A stretch of DNA of 64,000 bases from Lobosporangium transversale (GCF_002105155.1 NW_019028982.1:62001-126000); one strand, 5' to 3'. Shown: positions 48,833-60,544, counted from the stretch's first letter. Numbers and translations are program-made. The notes: generated by a model from the letters alone, not told the origin.

Positions 48833-51800
48833 AAAGAGGAGGGGGCGCTAGCTCTTTCTACTTCACTGTCTTCACCATTGGTTCTTGAAAAAACTGCTGT
48901 TGCTGCCCCTCCTAGCTCTTCAGTTGCCGAGAAGTCTGAAGAAGATTCATCCCAGCAAAAGGCTCTAGAATCGGCTGAGTCCCTCGGAGTAGAGACATCG
49001 GGAGGAATACCTATTGAAATGTCGGCACAGGAAGAGGTTTCTGAGCTTCATGCTGTCAGGGACAATCAATCGAGACCTATACTTCCAACAACTGCCTCGT
49101 CTTTGTCTTACCGCGCTCATTCTATTCCAGGACCAACCGCGTCAACCACGCCAAGGGCACGAACAAAGTCCAAAGAAGTCAAGATGAGCCAGATTCTGCG
49201 AAACTTTGCAACCCTACGGGGACTGGATCACGATGAGATTTTGATGGAGGCGAATAACAACAAAGCACTAAACCCCGGTTTGACCTTGCGTGAGCGTCGA
49301 CCTTCTGTATTGAAGAGCAATGATGAGTTAGCAGTAGCGTTAGGACCTTCTGCTATGGCAATAGCATCTGCAGCATCTACAGCGTCCACAACAACAACGA
49401 CAGCGTCGGCACCTATTAGTCATAGTAATATACCCCCTGAAGGTCCTACATATCTAAGCAACAACTCTGTAGAAACCAGCCAAGATCCTCAACTTTCTGC
49501 AACTATGGCAAGTCTGGTACAGGAAAACAAAGAGTACCGCAAAACCATTGCGTTATTAGAAAGAGATTTGCTCATGGCTACGAATGAACTTAATTTTGAG
49601 ATGTTTTTAAAACAACAACATATTCAACAAATCTCCAAAGTTCATCGCGCTCATGTGCTTGATGCTAGTGTGGAAGCCGAACGCCAAAACCTTTATAATA
49701 CCTGTCGGTCTCTCAAGGCGCAGCTGCAGGAGACAAAGTTATTGTTGGAGAAGGAAAAGAATGAGCTAGAAAAACGTAAGAACAAACAGACACATTGGGA
49801 TACAGAGTTGAAGAATAAGCTACAAATGTTCAGAGATGAACGAAAAAACCTACAATTTGAGGTGGAGCGACTGAAGCAAGATATCCAGGATACACGGCAA
49901 GCACAGGAGATCCAAGAGAGACTCTTAACGGAGGAGCGCAAAGGGTAAGATGTTTTCATTATTTACCTACCAAGCATACATCAATGTTATAGAACGATAG
50001 CAATCATATAGGAACAATCCCAATTTTATGTTTAAACGGCCATTATGTACTTTGTTAGGACTTTTAACCTCAAAAATACGATTGAGGATCAGTCTCCGAA
50101 GCTCAAGAAGTTGGAGGAGTATGAGAAGCGGATCGAGGAAATGACGCGCCAATTGGTCACTTGGGAATCTGAGCAATCAAAAATGCAGGAAGTGCAACGT
50201 CAGTTGGAGGCCGTTGTAGGCCGTTGGCAGAATCTGGAACTGCTTCTTGCAGCAGAGAGAGAAGAAGCACGCATCCTGAGGAATAGGGTCTCTCAACAGT
50301 CCCAAATCATGGATGATATGCGGATTCAGATAGCTAATAGTGAAGGCCATGGACTAGAAGATATCCCTGATACACCCTCGATAGATTATTGTTCAAGAGA
50401 CGAACACGATGGTGATGAAAATGATGACAGAAGCGATGATGTAAATGGGGATAGAGACGCTGATACTGTATCGCAAACAGTTCATACTAACGAGGTTGGT
50501 CACGGACGAGCGGATGAAGCGGTTGAACGAGAGCATTCAATTCACCGTAAAGCGTCCAGTAACTTGCACCATCGCGCCAGTAAGACTGCTTTGAATACAG
50601 ACTGGCCACAAGCATTCACCCGATCGAATAGTAGTCAGCAAGGATTTGAAAGTCAGCGGCGAGCAGCTGCAATGCAGAAATTTATGGTTCGTGAAAAGGA
50701 ACGATGGGACCAGGAACTTCAGGAAGCACACAACCGATGGTCGCGAGAGGCTATGCGCAACCAACAACTAGAGGACCGTATCTTGGAGCTCCAAGCTCAA
50801 CTTGAGACGTTGCGTGCTATCGACATGCGGCAACATCACACTACTGAAGGACATCACGGAGGCAATGATGGAAGTCAACGCTATATTACTAGAGGAGGTA
50901 CTGATAAGGAGGGCAATGATTTCGGCGGTCAGGGCGACAATGCAACAGCTGGAGGAGAGGTGAGTGGCGGTGGAAGTGACACGAATGCTCTAACGCAACC
51001 CCAGAATGTCCCATATGGTGCACAGGCTTCAATAAAGATGGACCATCATTATGGCGATGGTGACACAGATGATGGTGGCCTTGAGTCCAGTGGGATGATT
51101 GGTCGATATAGTCGTCATAACTATCAAGAGACAGAAGATGAGGATGACACGATCGGTCAAAGAATTAGATCCATGCGTTTAGGGGAAAAAGACAGCTCCT
51201 CTTCAACATCAGCTCAGCTGCCACCATTTGAATCTGAATCTTCGACCCGAGCTGTTGGTCAGACAGGCAACAGCAGTGGAAAAGGCAAAGGAATTAAGTC
51301 AAAGACAAAGAGCAAGTGGCCACTTGACAGGGCCCAAACAGACCGTGGCATTCATAATGTGAGTGCTGGAATTGGTGGTGCAGGTGGAGGAGGACATCTT
51401 GGTAGCCATATTCCAGGAATCTTTGACTTGGGTCGACAATTATCGCAGCAGCAGCAGCGTAAAGGTGGCGAATCATCATCTACATCTACGTCTACATCTA
51501 CATCAAAGAGTTCTGTAGCAGCCAGAGCAGCTTCCTCAGGAGTATTCCTACCCACGCTCTACACCCGACATGTATCGCATCTGTCGGATAGTGCAATCAG
51601 CGATGTGACAACCGCCTCGGACACAAGCACGACAGGCAGTGGAGTACGAGGCGAGCGTTCTCGAAGTACTGCTGATAGTGAAGATGGCAGTAGCAGTACG
51701 TCAAGACATGAGCGAGCTGCATCTGCATCTGGATTAATATCTGGATTTCGAGCACCCTCCATTGACGGATCTGCAACTAGCGGGGGCAAGAGTCACAGTA

Positions 51801-51913
51801 AGAGCAAAGCTGATAGGGAGCGAGAACGTGAAAGAGAGCGTGCGCGACTGATGGGTGGCATTGGTCCTCTTGTAGATCCAAGCAAGATGTACCGTAATGT
51901 GCGTATGTTTTAA
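46040..51913 (+). CDS. TSC1: TSC1/hamartin homologue, five exons, 1811 aa
   Basis: Exons 46040-47533, 47642-47704, 47803-48172, 48291-49944 and 50059-51913 (5436 nt). The hamartin domain (PF04388) spans roughly residues 230-720. Its motifs are RMLVYLTHLLPFLTPHLV, ADWWDRLIEPSLQGEIKLGK, RVYLHQILSTPLFDSLLLS, SPLIVSLGLMALIMLMPRIP and FSFLYGLFPCSLLKFLHTPR; several are interrupted by introns and restored by splicing. Coiled coils follow at about 1050-1290 and 1400-1445, as in hamartin. TSC1 stabilises TSC2, the GTPase-activating protein for Rheb, and so restrains TORC1 at lysosome/vacuole membranes. At 1811 residues it is much longer than human (1164) or fission yeast forms, through Ser/Gly-rich inserts, a 13-Asp run and a long disordered tail. 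Confidence 0.88.
48794..48832 (+). repeat. (GAT)13 poly-Asp tract in TSC1
   Basis: Thirteen perfect GAT codons encode an Asp run after a Ser. A pure trinucleotide repeat like this is likely to vary in length between strains. Confidence 0.95.
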
Positions 51914-52030
51914 AGAAAAATAAAAGAAAACATGTTGCTCATTGTGAAAAAAGCATATGCATTCATTCGGATGGAATTACCATTGTTAGCAATAAACGAA
52001 AAAGTCTTTTTTTTTTTTTAATCCCACTAT

Positions 52031-53555
52031 CTATCCGATCCACTCATTCAAGATATGAACAAGATCAACACATGCATCAAAGGTTTGGAGAACCTCTTCC
52101 AGGAATCCTTCATTCACGACTTCCTTATCAGAGAAATGACGACCGATCGCAAAACATTTGCGTTTCAGAAACTCAATCATGGGATGATCCTTCTCAAATC
52201 CAACAGGACCCGTCTTGAGTTGTGAGGAACCTGGTCTCAGCGCATCGATTCCAGTCTTGCCACCGGTGATCTTCTTAATGGGCTCGGTTTCCAAAATTGC
52301 TGAAAAACGATCCGAATGATTGACAATTCCTTGGCGGATCCGATGTAAGACGGGTCCTTGAGGATCCCAAACGCCAGCTCCTGCAAATGTTTCACCTCCA
52401 GAAGTTACGCCAAAGAAGTATCCTGCCGCAATAGACTATTGCAAAAAAAGTGAAAGGAAAGAAAGTTTAGGTACACGTCGATTAAACTTTTATGGTAGAG
52501 AGATTTTACATTGCTTCATTGCTACAAACCTTCTTTCCGCCTTTTGAGAAATGACAGCACAGCTGTCTCTTATAAGGTCTCTTATCGTTTGAGAATCTAA
52601 CGTCGCGACTAATAAAAGAAAAAAAAAAAAAAATGTCAAAGAAGGAAGAAGAAAAACAATCATTTATAATATTTCATTTCACTTACTAAATCCTCATCAT
52701 AGAGTCCTTCGGTTCTTGATCAAGCACATCTGGATCTGCTTCCAAAAGGCCCTCTTTGACCATTCGTATAAAATCTAGGAAATCAGCCTTTGCAGTCTCG
52801 AACCGTTGTCGATTCTGCTCCATATATTCTCGATCATTATTGAGTTTTAAATCTCGAATAAACTCCAGAGTTTCGGGTTGAATCGCATCTGCCACAGGTT
52901 TGGGAGGACGTGGGATCTTGAGATCAGATATCAAGAATTGCTTTTGACTTTGAATTGAATGGGTAGGCTTCTCCGGATTTTGGTGGTTTTTGTTTTTGGA
53001 ACTTTTATTCTTCTTGGAAGATGCTGACGTAGAAGCAGAAGTTGAGGTAGAGGCAGAGGCAGAAGCTCCTTTACGAGTCTGTGTCTGTCGTTGATTTTTT
53101 TGGTTCTTTTTTGTTGAACTTTGGCCATAGTCTGTATCTTGAAAGTCATCCAAATCACTTTCATCATCATCATCATCTTCCTCTCCTTCTTCCTTATAAT
53201 CTGCTTCACTACTCTCATCCTGTTCTTCTTCTGAAACGTTTGCTTCTTCCTCATCCTCTTTACTTTCTTCTCCTTCACTTTCTTTAACAACATTCTCCCC
53301 TTTCGCACGCTTGGGCTTGACTTTACTAGATGTTTCTGTTGATCTTCTTTTGACAGCCTTAATAGGTGTAGTAGAAGTAGTTGTAGTAGTTGTAGAGATG
53401 TTTTTAGATTTTGGTAAATCTTTATGTTTTGTTGTATTCGTTGCTTTGACTGACTTAGTTGTCGTGGCTTTTGAAGAAGAAGAAGAAGAAGCAGTTCTGG
53501 AAGACGTCCTGGTTGGACGTTTAGCAGTGGAAGGTGAGCTGCGTGAAGGCGCCAT
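52031..53555 (-). CDS. DUF2461 (TIGR02453) family protein with charged N-terminus, three exons, 450 aa
   Basis: Exons in transcript order: 53555-52687, 52608-52530 and 52435-52031 (1353 nt). From about residue 227 it follows the DUF2461 family: ETLEFIRDLKLNNDREYMEQ, FETAKADFLDFIRMV, IYRDVRFSNDKRPYK (restored across the first join), CCHFSKGGKK, SIAAGYFFGVTSGGETFAGA and a C-terminal EPIKKITGGKTGID. The biochemical role of this family is not established. The N-terminal 200 residues are low complexity: Ser/Thr/Lys-rich, then a strongly acidic block (EEGEEDDDDDESDLDDF), then Lys/Asn, suggesting a nuclear or chromatin-linked protein. It ends only 117 bp from the TSC1 stop, in convergent orientation. 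Confidence 0.85.
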
Positions 53556-53852
53556 TGTTCTTAAAAGAGAAAGAATGAATGAGTAAATGAATGTGAATGT
53601 GTGAAAAAAAAAAAAAAAAAAAAATTCCCTTTTTGTTCAGCTGAGGCTACAAACAAGGATCCAATGGTCTGATAGTCTATCTCATCAATAATCCAGTGGA
53701 AATCTTTCTCTGGATTGATAAACATGACATCAAGCATTTATAATTTTTATTGCGTCTATATTAATATCATGCATGGGAGAGAAGTGTATGTGCGAGTTAC
53801 AATCCTAGGGTAGTAATACTGAAGCTAACTTGTGTGAAAAAGCACTTCATTA

Positions 53853-55931
53853 TTATTTTGCACGGGTCCACCACTTTCCTAACTTTTCAAAGCCATACTT
53901 TCCAGTCTTTACCATTCCTGCAGTTGCGATGCCTTTGATCGATTGACTCATTGCAGGGATCTGTACAATTGAATGGATCGTCTTGGCTAGGTATTTGTCC
54001 AGGTCTGGCGCAGTGGCTACCGATTGAATCTCTTGCCCTTCTTCCTTCACAATCTCTACGCCTGCTTTAGATAAAGCAGAATGATACCGGTACAAAACTC
54101 CTTGCTTCAGTTTTGGAGGCAACTTCTGAAATATCCTGGATCGGACCAATGGGCTATCATCTTGCTCCAAATGGCCCTCACGCAACGTCGTCACATTATT
54201 CAGATTGGCCAACAATGGGTCATACAATCGATGAAATTGTGCCAGCTGCCCTTGGACAATATTCTGTACTTTATGAGGGTTTTCACCAATGCTCATTCTG
54301 AAATCACCCAAATATGACAATCCTGCAATCTTAGTGAATAGCTCTTCGGATGTAAATTTTTTGGGTAAAGAGAGCAATGCAACGCGCGTGGCATTAAATA
54401 GGTTGACCTGGTTGGAAAGTCTCGTCCGTGGGTCATCAATCAAGATCTTAACCTGTGTACGACAAAAAAAGGTGTTCAAATATGTATGAGTCGATAAGCA
54501 CAACATTAATTATTTCATGCATCCGTACTCTGTATTTGTGTTACCACTTACAGGTTTGTGAAGACGTCCAGAAACATACATTGTCTCCCAGTTCAAGAGA
54601 TCATTACAAAGGGTATCAAGGGAAATGACTCCATATTTGATTGTCTATAATAATAAAAAGTTCACACATCCTACTTTGTTAGTGCTTCCAAATTCAACAC
54701 AGATAGGTTTGTTTATGTTTCAGTCTTCCAATCACCACACATCCGATTCTTACCATGCCGTTCACTTCCACAAACGGATTGAAATAAACACCAGCTCCGA
54801 ATTGTTCCTGTGTTGTAGCCACAACTTTGCTTCCGAGTTTGCCCAGAAATGAGTAATGGTGCGGATTAGCTTGCAGGTTAAGTGAGTGCCAATGTTGTGG
54901 ATGCGACACTGCAAAAATGAAATCCACCAAGGGTTTTTTCTAAAGTGATGAATATCCATGGGATAAAGGGTTAAAAGTTAGAAAATAAATACACGTAAAA
55001 CTGGTTATCAACCCGGTTAATGACTCAAGACAAAGGCAATGGGATCCCCAATAGAAACCACACAAAAAAAAAAGAAGTGCAATAATCGAATGCTCAGTCT
55101 AAGGCTGATCTAGTCCGCGGATTCGAACCCATAAAAAAAAAAATTAAAAATTCCGAAACTCTGAAATTTTTTTTCTTCCTTTAGTAAAAAAGGAAATTTG
55201 ATTTATGTGGGGATTTTTTCAAGTTGAGCGGGTAGAATGAGTGGATGGGAAGCAATAAAGGGCTCTCAACTTCTGTATGCATGCCCTTGAAGAACAAGTA
55301 AGATATGCATGTAGGGTGTGAATGAGAAAGCTAAAAAGTTTGGATCAGATCGGCAGCTAATAAGCAAATCAAGGATGTCTTTTCGAGTACTGCCAACATG
55401 ACCCCTCTCCAATGCTAAATCAAACTTTGCTCCTTTTCTTTTGTGATATTTCCTCAATGATTCTCCTTTTTTTTTCCTACTCACCTTGCCGTCGTAACCT
55501 TTCTGAGCGAAAACCCCGGAACCATATGCAAACGCATAACGAATTGGGGCCTTGTGGTGGATAGTGTCGACAACCGATTTGAGACGCTCCCACACAGCAG
55601 CATCAATGTCTATATGCTGGTTATCACCAAACTTGGGTGGTAATCGTGACATGTCTGGGGGTACCTCAAAGTCTCGAATGAAGTTGGGTCGAGGTTGCCG
55701 GACAGGTGCTGTGGGGCCTTTTGTAAAATTTAAACTATTGATGTGCTTTTGAGTGCGATTGGCAGTGGAATTGGTATTTATATTGATATTGAGGTTGGGT
55801 TTGGAATTAGTGTGTAGGTAGATATCGTCGTTACTAGATTCTACAGCAGCAGCACTAGCACCACCACTGCTCTGTTGCAAGGAGACAATTGTAGTATAGA
55901 ATGACCGCCGCTGAACAGTTTGCAAAGTCAT
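53853..55931 (-). CDS. TAM41: mitochondrial CDP-diacylglycerol synthase TAM41, four exons, 441 aa
   Basis: Exons in transcript order: 55931-55485, 54939-54754, 54644-54552 and 54452-53853 (1326 nt). Motifs of the family: IRYAFAYGSGVFAQKGYD (nucleotidyltransferase GSG motif, near residue 133), PLVDFIFAVSHPQHWHSLNL, YSFLGKLGSKVV, EQFGAGVYFNPF, IKYGVISLDTLCNDLLNWE, YVSGRLHKPVKIL and FTSEELFTKIAGLSYLGDFR. TAM41 makes CDP-diacylglycerol from phosphatidic acid and CTP on the matrix side of the inner membrane, the first step to cardiolipin. The start at 55931 gives a presequence-like N-terminus (MTLQTVQRRSFYTTIVS). The frame stays open 71 codons further upstream to an acceptor-like site at 56145, so a longer N-terminus is possible. 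Confidence 0.92.
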
Positions 55932-56839
55932 CCGTGGCTGCGCTGATGAAGGCGGCGAAGACAATGACTGTGTGACGATGTTGTTATTGCTACTGTTGTT
56001 GCTGTTATGTGCGATCTGTGTTAGAGTCCTGATGTTGCACCGTGAGCGTGTATGTTCTGAGTCTAAGAACGGAAGAGTATCCTTAGGTACCCAAGCAACA
56101 GCATATCGTAAGCCTTGTTGCTGGCATCGAACAACCGCAGCAGGCTATAAACAGATGTAGTAGGAATCACAATTAGTCAACCTGGTCCATGGTCTTCAGA
56201 CTACCAGAAATACAAGTCCGATGAGGAGAACTATTCTCTTACAGTGGTTAAAAGTGGGATTAGCATTGGATTTGTGGAAAGAAATGGAGAAGCTCAAAAT
56301 GAAGTGAAACAACTGTATGGGAACTGGAAGAGTCGAAAAAAAAAAAAAAGAAAGAAAGAAAAAGAAATGTCAATAAAACGACATGACATGACAATGAGTG
56401 TAAGTCTATGCATGTATTTCCCCGTCCCTATGTAAATCACTGAATATAGAAGAATGTATTCATTTTATGGTCAGAAACTTTGATCGGGGTCACTTTGCCT
56501 ATTTGTTTTTTTTTTAGTTGATTGTATTTTTACAATTCGTTAATAACCATACGTATGGAATGAATGTGATACGTACATGCTGGTGCATATACACGTGACA
56601 ACTAGACTCCAGGGAAGCCAAGCGATCTGCTTAATGGAGAGTTAATGCCTTTCAGTCCTGCTTATATTACTCGTTATATGAGGACCGATCAGATCATATC
56701 GCACAGCCTTTCCTTGACTGCAAATAACCCAGGCCCCTTTGCCAATTCTTCTCACTGTGAAAGTGTTAGATACAATTGCGAGATCTTAGGATACATTGGT
56801 CTACTCAAACGTCAGATTCAGCTTCGGATGGTGTTGAAC
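55932..56839. other. upstream region of TAM41
   Basis: About 900 bases between TAM41 and the Tc1/mariner element. Bases 55932-56144 stay open in the TAM41 frame and may be coding; the rest holds a poly(A) run near 56336-56350 and no supported gene. Confidence 0.4.
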
Positions 56840-58040
56840 AGTACCAGGACAAAATGTATTGGAGTATTCTATTCTAATTCAATGGGTCTTGAAAAAACTT
56901 AATTTTGATATGTATTTTTATATATATTTTAATATTTGGTTGAACCTCCCTTCGCTGCTAACACTGCGTCAATCCTTTTTGGCATCGTGTTGATGATCCT
57001 CTTAATCACATCTGGCGTCAATTTATCCCATTCTTCTTGGAAAGCTGCTATCATTTCTTCCTTGCTTGTTGGTCTCCTTGGCCGTTTATTAAGGCGGTTC
57101 TTTAGAACTAACCAGATATTCTCAATGAGATTCAGGTCTGGGGAGTTAGCAGGCCAGAACATTTCCGTTATCCCATTTCCTTTCCGCCATTTCGCTCGCT
57201 TACTTGTGTGGATAGGAGCGTTGTCCTCCATTAGAATGGCATTATCCACTTCACTCATGAACCTCTTCAATTCTTGGTCATAAACGGTGTTAATGAAGCT
57301 TTGGCCCTTGTTATTGTCTCCATCAATAATGACAAATCTTGACTTCTTATTACCAGCAATGGCAACCCAAACCATGATCTTTGATCGACCACTTTGAAGA
57401 AGAGGCCTAATATTTTTTGGAAGATACTTTTCCTCTTTCGTTCGCCAAATGAGGATCCTCGAGAAGTTCTTGCCTATTTCAAAGCAAGATTCATCAGTCC
57501 AGACATTCTTCTCCCAGTTTGCCCAACTCCAATCTTTTTTTCTTGAACAAAAGCCAACCGTGCTTCAACATGCCTTGCTTCCAGTCTTGGCTTTTTAACC
57601 GCGACGCGACAAAAGATACCATTTTTATGGAGTATACGTCTGACCGTCCTTTCGCTGATGGGCTTCGGAGCTTCTGCAGCGATTTCTTGAAGAGTTCGGG
57701 TGTTATTTTCCTTGACGTTATTGATCAGGGCCCTGACTTCGAGCGGTGAGAGAAGAGGTCTTCTGCCTGGAGATTTTTTTGGAACAATCGTACTATCTCT
57801 TTCCCATTTCTTGATCACTTCAACAACTGTTTGAATTCGAATGTTATGGATCTTTGCAATCTTGGAAGGTAGAGTACCGACTTCATAGGCGTCGATGATT
57901 CTACCTTTCTGTTCGCAGGAAAGATGTTTAGGCATGGTGTGCAAGGAAGAATAGTGATGAGTGAGTAAGTGTTCTCACCACTTTTAAACAGTTATAAATT
58001 TTCTAGACAATTTGAATCAAGTGACTATCTTTAATAGAAG
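56840..58040 (-). mobile_element. Tc1/mariner element, single transposase with one frameshift; ends approximate
   Basis: The transposase frames at 56929-57935 define the element. Candidate degenerate terminal repeats are 56877-56901 and, inverted, 57993-58017. They share ATTCAA, GTCT and GAAAA in the same order. Tc1-like outer motifs (TATTGG at about 56857) suggest the left end lies nearer 56836. No clear TA target duplication could be fixed, so the limits are uncertain. Confidence 0.6.
56929..57935 (-). pseudogene. Tc1/mariner transposase, frameshifted
   Basis: The N-terminal half (57935-about 57535) has two helix-turn-helix units: MPKHLSCEQKGRIIDAYEVG with IAKIHNIRIQTVVEVIKKW, then a GRRPLLSP linker and SERTVRRILHKNG. 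The catalytic half (to 56929) has the first Asp in NVWTDESCF, the second in LMEDNAPIHTS and the Glu in SPDLNLIENIW, a DDE triad with 33 residues between the last two (one fewer than classic Tc1). The frame changes at a run of seven A (plus-strand T run 57535-57541) just before the first catalytic block. The rest is open, so inactivation looks recent, or the indel is a sequencing error in the homopolymer. Function when intact: cut-and-paste transposition at TA sites. Confidence 0.88.
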
Positions 58041-58162
58041 GTAGATCAAACATCGCATGGCCTGCATTGCTTACTTTCAATTACAAATCTATAAATTACG
58101 CAACCAAGACGCCATGCCGGGTACAAATAAACCTTCTTTTTTAAGATATATTTTTAACAAAC

Positions 58163-59275
58163 ATGTTCCATGCTGGCTTCTTGAAACCTTATCTGGAGCA
58201 TCGTATTCGTATGCTCAGAGATGTACGAGAAAGTCTACAACTGTGGGAGGAGCTACGAGACGAAAGACGTCGCCAGAATCATCGTCAACGCCTAGTCGAA
58301 AGGGTGTTTGACATTACTACATGGTCTAACGCCGATTGTTATCAACAGTTTCGATTCACGCGAGACCAGTTATAACAGTTACTCAAAGAATTGCTTCACA
58401 TACCTGATTCCTGCTACACGACTGTTGGTGATTTCTTCACAGGAATGGAGGGACTATGCATTCTTCTCTATCGTCTTAGTTCTCCTATCAAGTTGGATCG
58501 ATTGAGTTCGATTTTTATGCGTGACCTCACCGCTGTTTCTAGAATAGTAAACGATATGCTTGATTGGATCTACAGCCACTGGAAAAATCTGCTTGTGTGG
58601 GATCCATATCGCCTTACGCGTTAGAAGCTGAAGGATTTTGCCAGAGTGATCTACCAGAGCAATGGAGTATTGGACGACATCTTCGCATTCATTGATGGAA
58701 CCCTCCGAAGGACTTGTCGACCTAAAAGGTTCCAGGAGGCTGTCTACAGTGGTCACCATCACTACCATGGCTTGAAGTATCATATTGTTGTTACATCAGA
58801 CGGAATCATCATTCATATGAGCGATGCCAAACCGGGGACGCGGCATGATTCTGCTATCTATCGTGAGTCGAAGCTTCCTGAGCTTCTCTCACAGTATGCA
58901 TGGATCCCCGAGGGACAAAAACTAGCGATTTATGGAGACTCGGCCTATCCTGCTGGCGTACACATCAAACGCCCGCATGATTATAATCCAACAATGAGTC
59001 CACAGCAAAGACGAGAAAATCGAGTCATGGCTAGTGAACGCGTCACTGCTGAAATGGCTATCGGCAACGTTACCAAATACTTTCAAGCTCTAGACTTCTA
59101 TCTTAACCAGCGGATCCTGCAGAGTCCCGTCGGCCTTTATTTCCCTGTCGCGACATTGTTCACCAATTGTCATACCAGCTTGTACGGTAATGAGATTTCG
59201 AGCCATTTTGAAGTCCGCCCTCCGTCGTTGGAGGAATATTTGGATTCAAGAATATTCCGAGAAGTAGTCTTTTAA
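58163..59275 (+). pseudogene. PIF/Harbinger-like DDE transposase with two in-frame stops
   Basis: One reading frame from ATG 58163 to 59275 is interrupted only by TAA at 58373-58375 and TAG at 58622-58624. The C-terminal part is a DDE_Tnp_4-like domain: first Asp in FIDGTLRRTCRP, the conserved GTRHDSAIYRES block, second Asp in YGDSAYPAGV, and Glu in TAEMAIGNVTKYF. The N-terminal part (RRRQNHRQRLVERVFDI, DCYQQFRFTRDQL) resembles the helical region ahead of the catalytic domain in this superfamily. No frameshifts were seen, so the copy is broken by point mutations only. Confidence 0.85.
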
Positions 59276-59289
59276 ATATTTAAATATTA

Positions 59290-60430
59290 TCAATGAGTCT
59301 CTTTCTCAACTAAAGATTTCATCATTGCTAATAAAGAAACATGATGTTCGACAAGTTGATGGTGCAATTGATCGTTATTCTGTTGTTGCCTTTGCTGCTC
59401 CTGAACCAACTTTTCAATCGCCTCTTTGATATTCTGATTATTGTTCTGCTGCTGCAGTTGCTGCACCTGAACCAGCTTCTCAATCGACTCTTTAATATCC
59501 TTCAATTGCCCTTCGGCAACCGTTTTCCATTGTTCAATCAATTCGCAAGTGGAGATCGATTCTGCTTCCGCGCCGGAAAGTTTGCGGGACACTGATTCGA
59601 GAAGGCGGTCAGATAAAGACGAGGAAGATGAAAAAATGAATGAGGGGACTCAAGTGGAGGGGAGCCAAATGAGGGGGATTGCTTTGGTTGAAAAGAGCTG
59701 GCAAGCATTGAGGATGAGGATTGATTAGATGCTGATGATATGGTATTATGCAGGGGTCTCGCTGGTTGCGAAGAAGATGAGGACGATCCTTCGGATGCAG
59801 GCCACACCCCAATCCGAGGCATGGCTGACTGAGGTAAGAGGATGTGCTATTATTTCTGGGGAGGAGGGGCAGGATTCGGTATGTTCGCTGCTTGGCTGTT
59901 TTGCCCTTCTTTGGGTTGATCTTCTTGCTATCCAGTCTCCGTCCATGTGGTTTTGAAGTTGCTTCTCTTTTTGACGATGTCTTTCCATTGCGACTGATTC
60001 CTTTGCAGCCATTTTCTGATCATAGAGTTCGCCTATTTTATCGAGCAATCTCTGAGGTAAGGGAGAAATACCAGGTCCTTTCTGGAGATAGGATTGATAC
60101 TGTTCCCACTTCTTGCGGAGAGCAGCCCAGCGTCGTTTGACGGAAACGGGCTCTATATGCGCAAACCAGGCTTCATCCGATCCCGTCTTCCCCTTGCTTA
60201 ATTCTTTGAGATAGTCAACAACTTTTTGCCATGCAGCTTCTTTCTTCCCGTATGGCTCTAAGAAAGGTCAATATAGTTCTAGAGCAGTTATGAGCTCGAA
60301 GTCGGCATGAGAGTTGCTGAATGAATCCCTGAACCGTTGTTGTGTTTCTACAGGCTGTGTAATAGTAGGAGCTTTGGGGATGGCTTCCTTACCAACCGCA
60401 GCATCTGACCAATCTCTTTTATGCTTTAAT
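59290..60430 (-). pseudogene. Harbinger accessory Myb/SANT-like protein, frameshifted
   Basis: Read on the minus strand, a helix-rich DNA-binding-like segment (ADFELITALELY, then EAAWQKVVDYLKEL and SVKRRWAALRKKWEQY) is interrupted by TGA at 60268-60270. It continues through DKIGELYDQKMAAKESVAME, a Ser-rich linker, and a coiled coil with repeated ESIEKLVQVQQ and EAIEKLVQEQQ units ending at 59290. The frame changes near 59820 and again near 59595. The 5' end is unclear. In intact Harbinger elements the Myb-like partner helps transposase reach the nucleus and bind the ends. Confidence 0.7.
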
Positions 60431-60544
60431 ATTTTTTTAAATGTCTTTTTCTCTAACTGAAAAAGCTAACCAGGCAAATATACCAAGTTAAATTGCATAC
60501 TTGTTATTCACAAGGTTGCACGAACTTAATTTTTGGTGGCGTAA

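Larger units (their letters stand above)
58096..60544. mobile_element. degenerate PIF/Harbinger-type element with two convergent genes
   Basis: A broken DDE transposase (+) and a broken Myb/SANT-like protein (-) face each other, the two-gene content of PIF/Harbinger elements. Outside them sits a candidate terminal inverted repeat: ttacgcaaccaa at 58096-58107 and ttggtggcgtaa at 60533-60544, matching 11 of 12 as inverted copies. A three-base target duplication could not be confirmed. The element starts about 60 bases from the right end of the Tc1/mariner copy. Confidence 0.6.

Noticed and set aside
56936-57283. Plus-strand 115-codon frame
   Set aside because: Lies antisense to the well-supported Tc1/mariner catalytic region.
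58454-58783. Minus-strand 109-codon frame
   Set aside because: Antisense to the Harbinger transposase reading frame, whose DDE motifs are clear.
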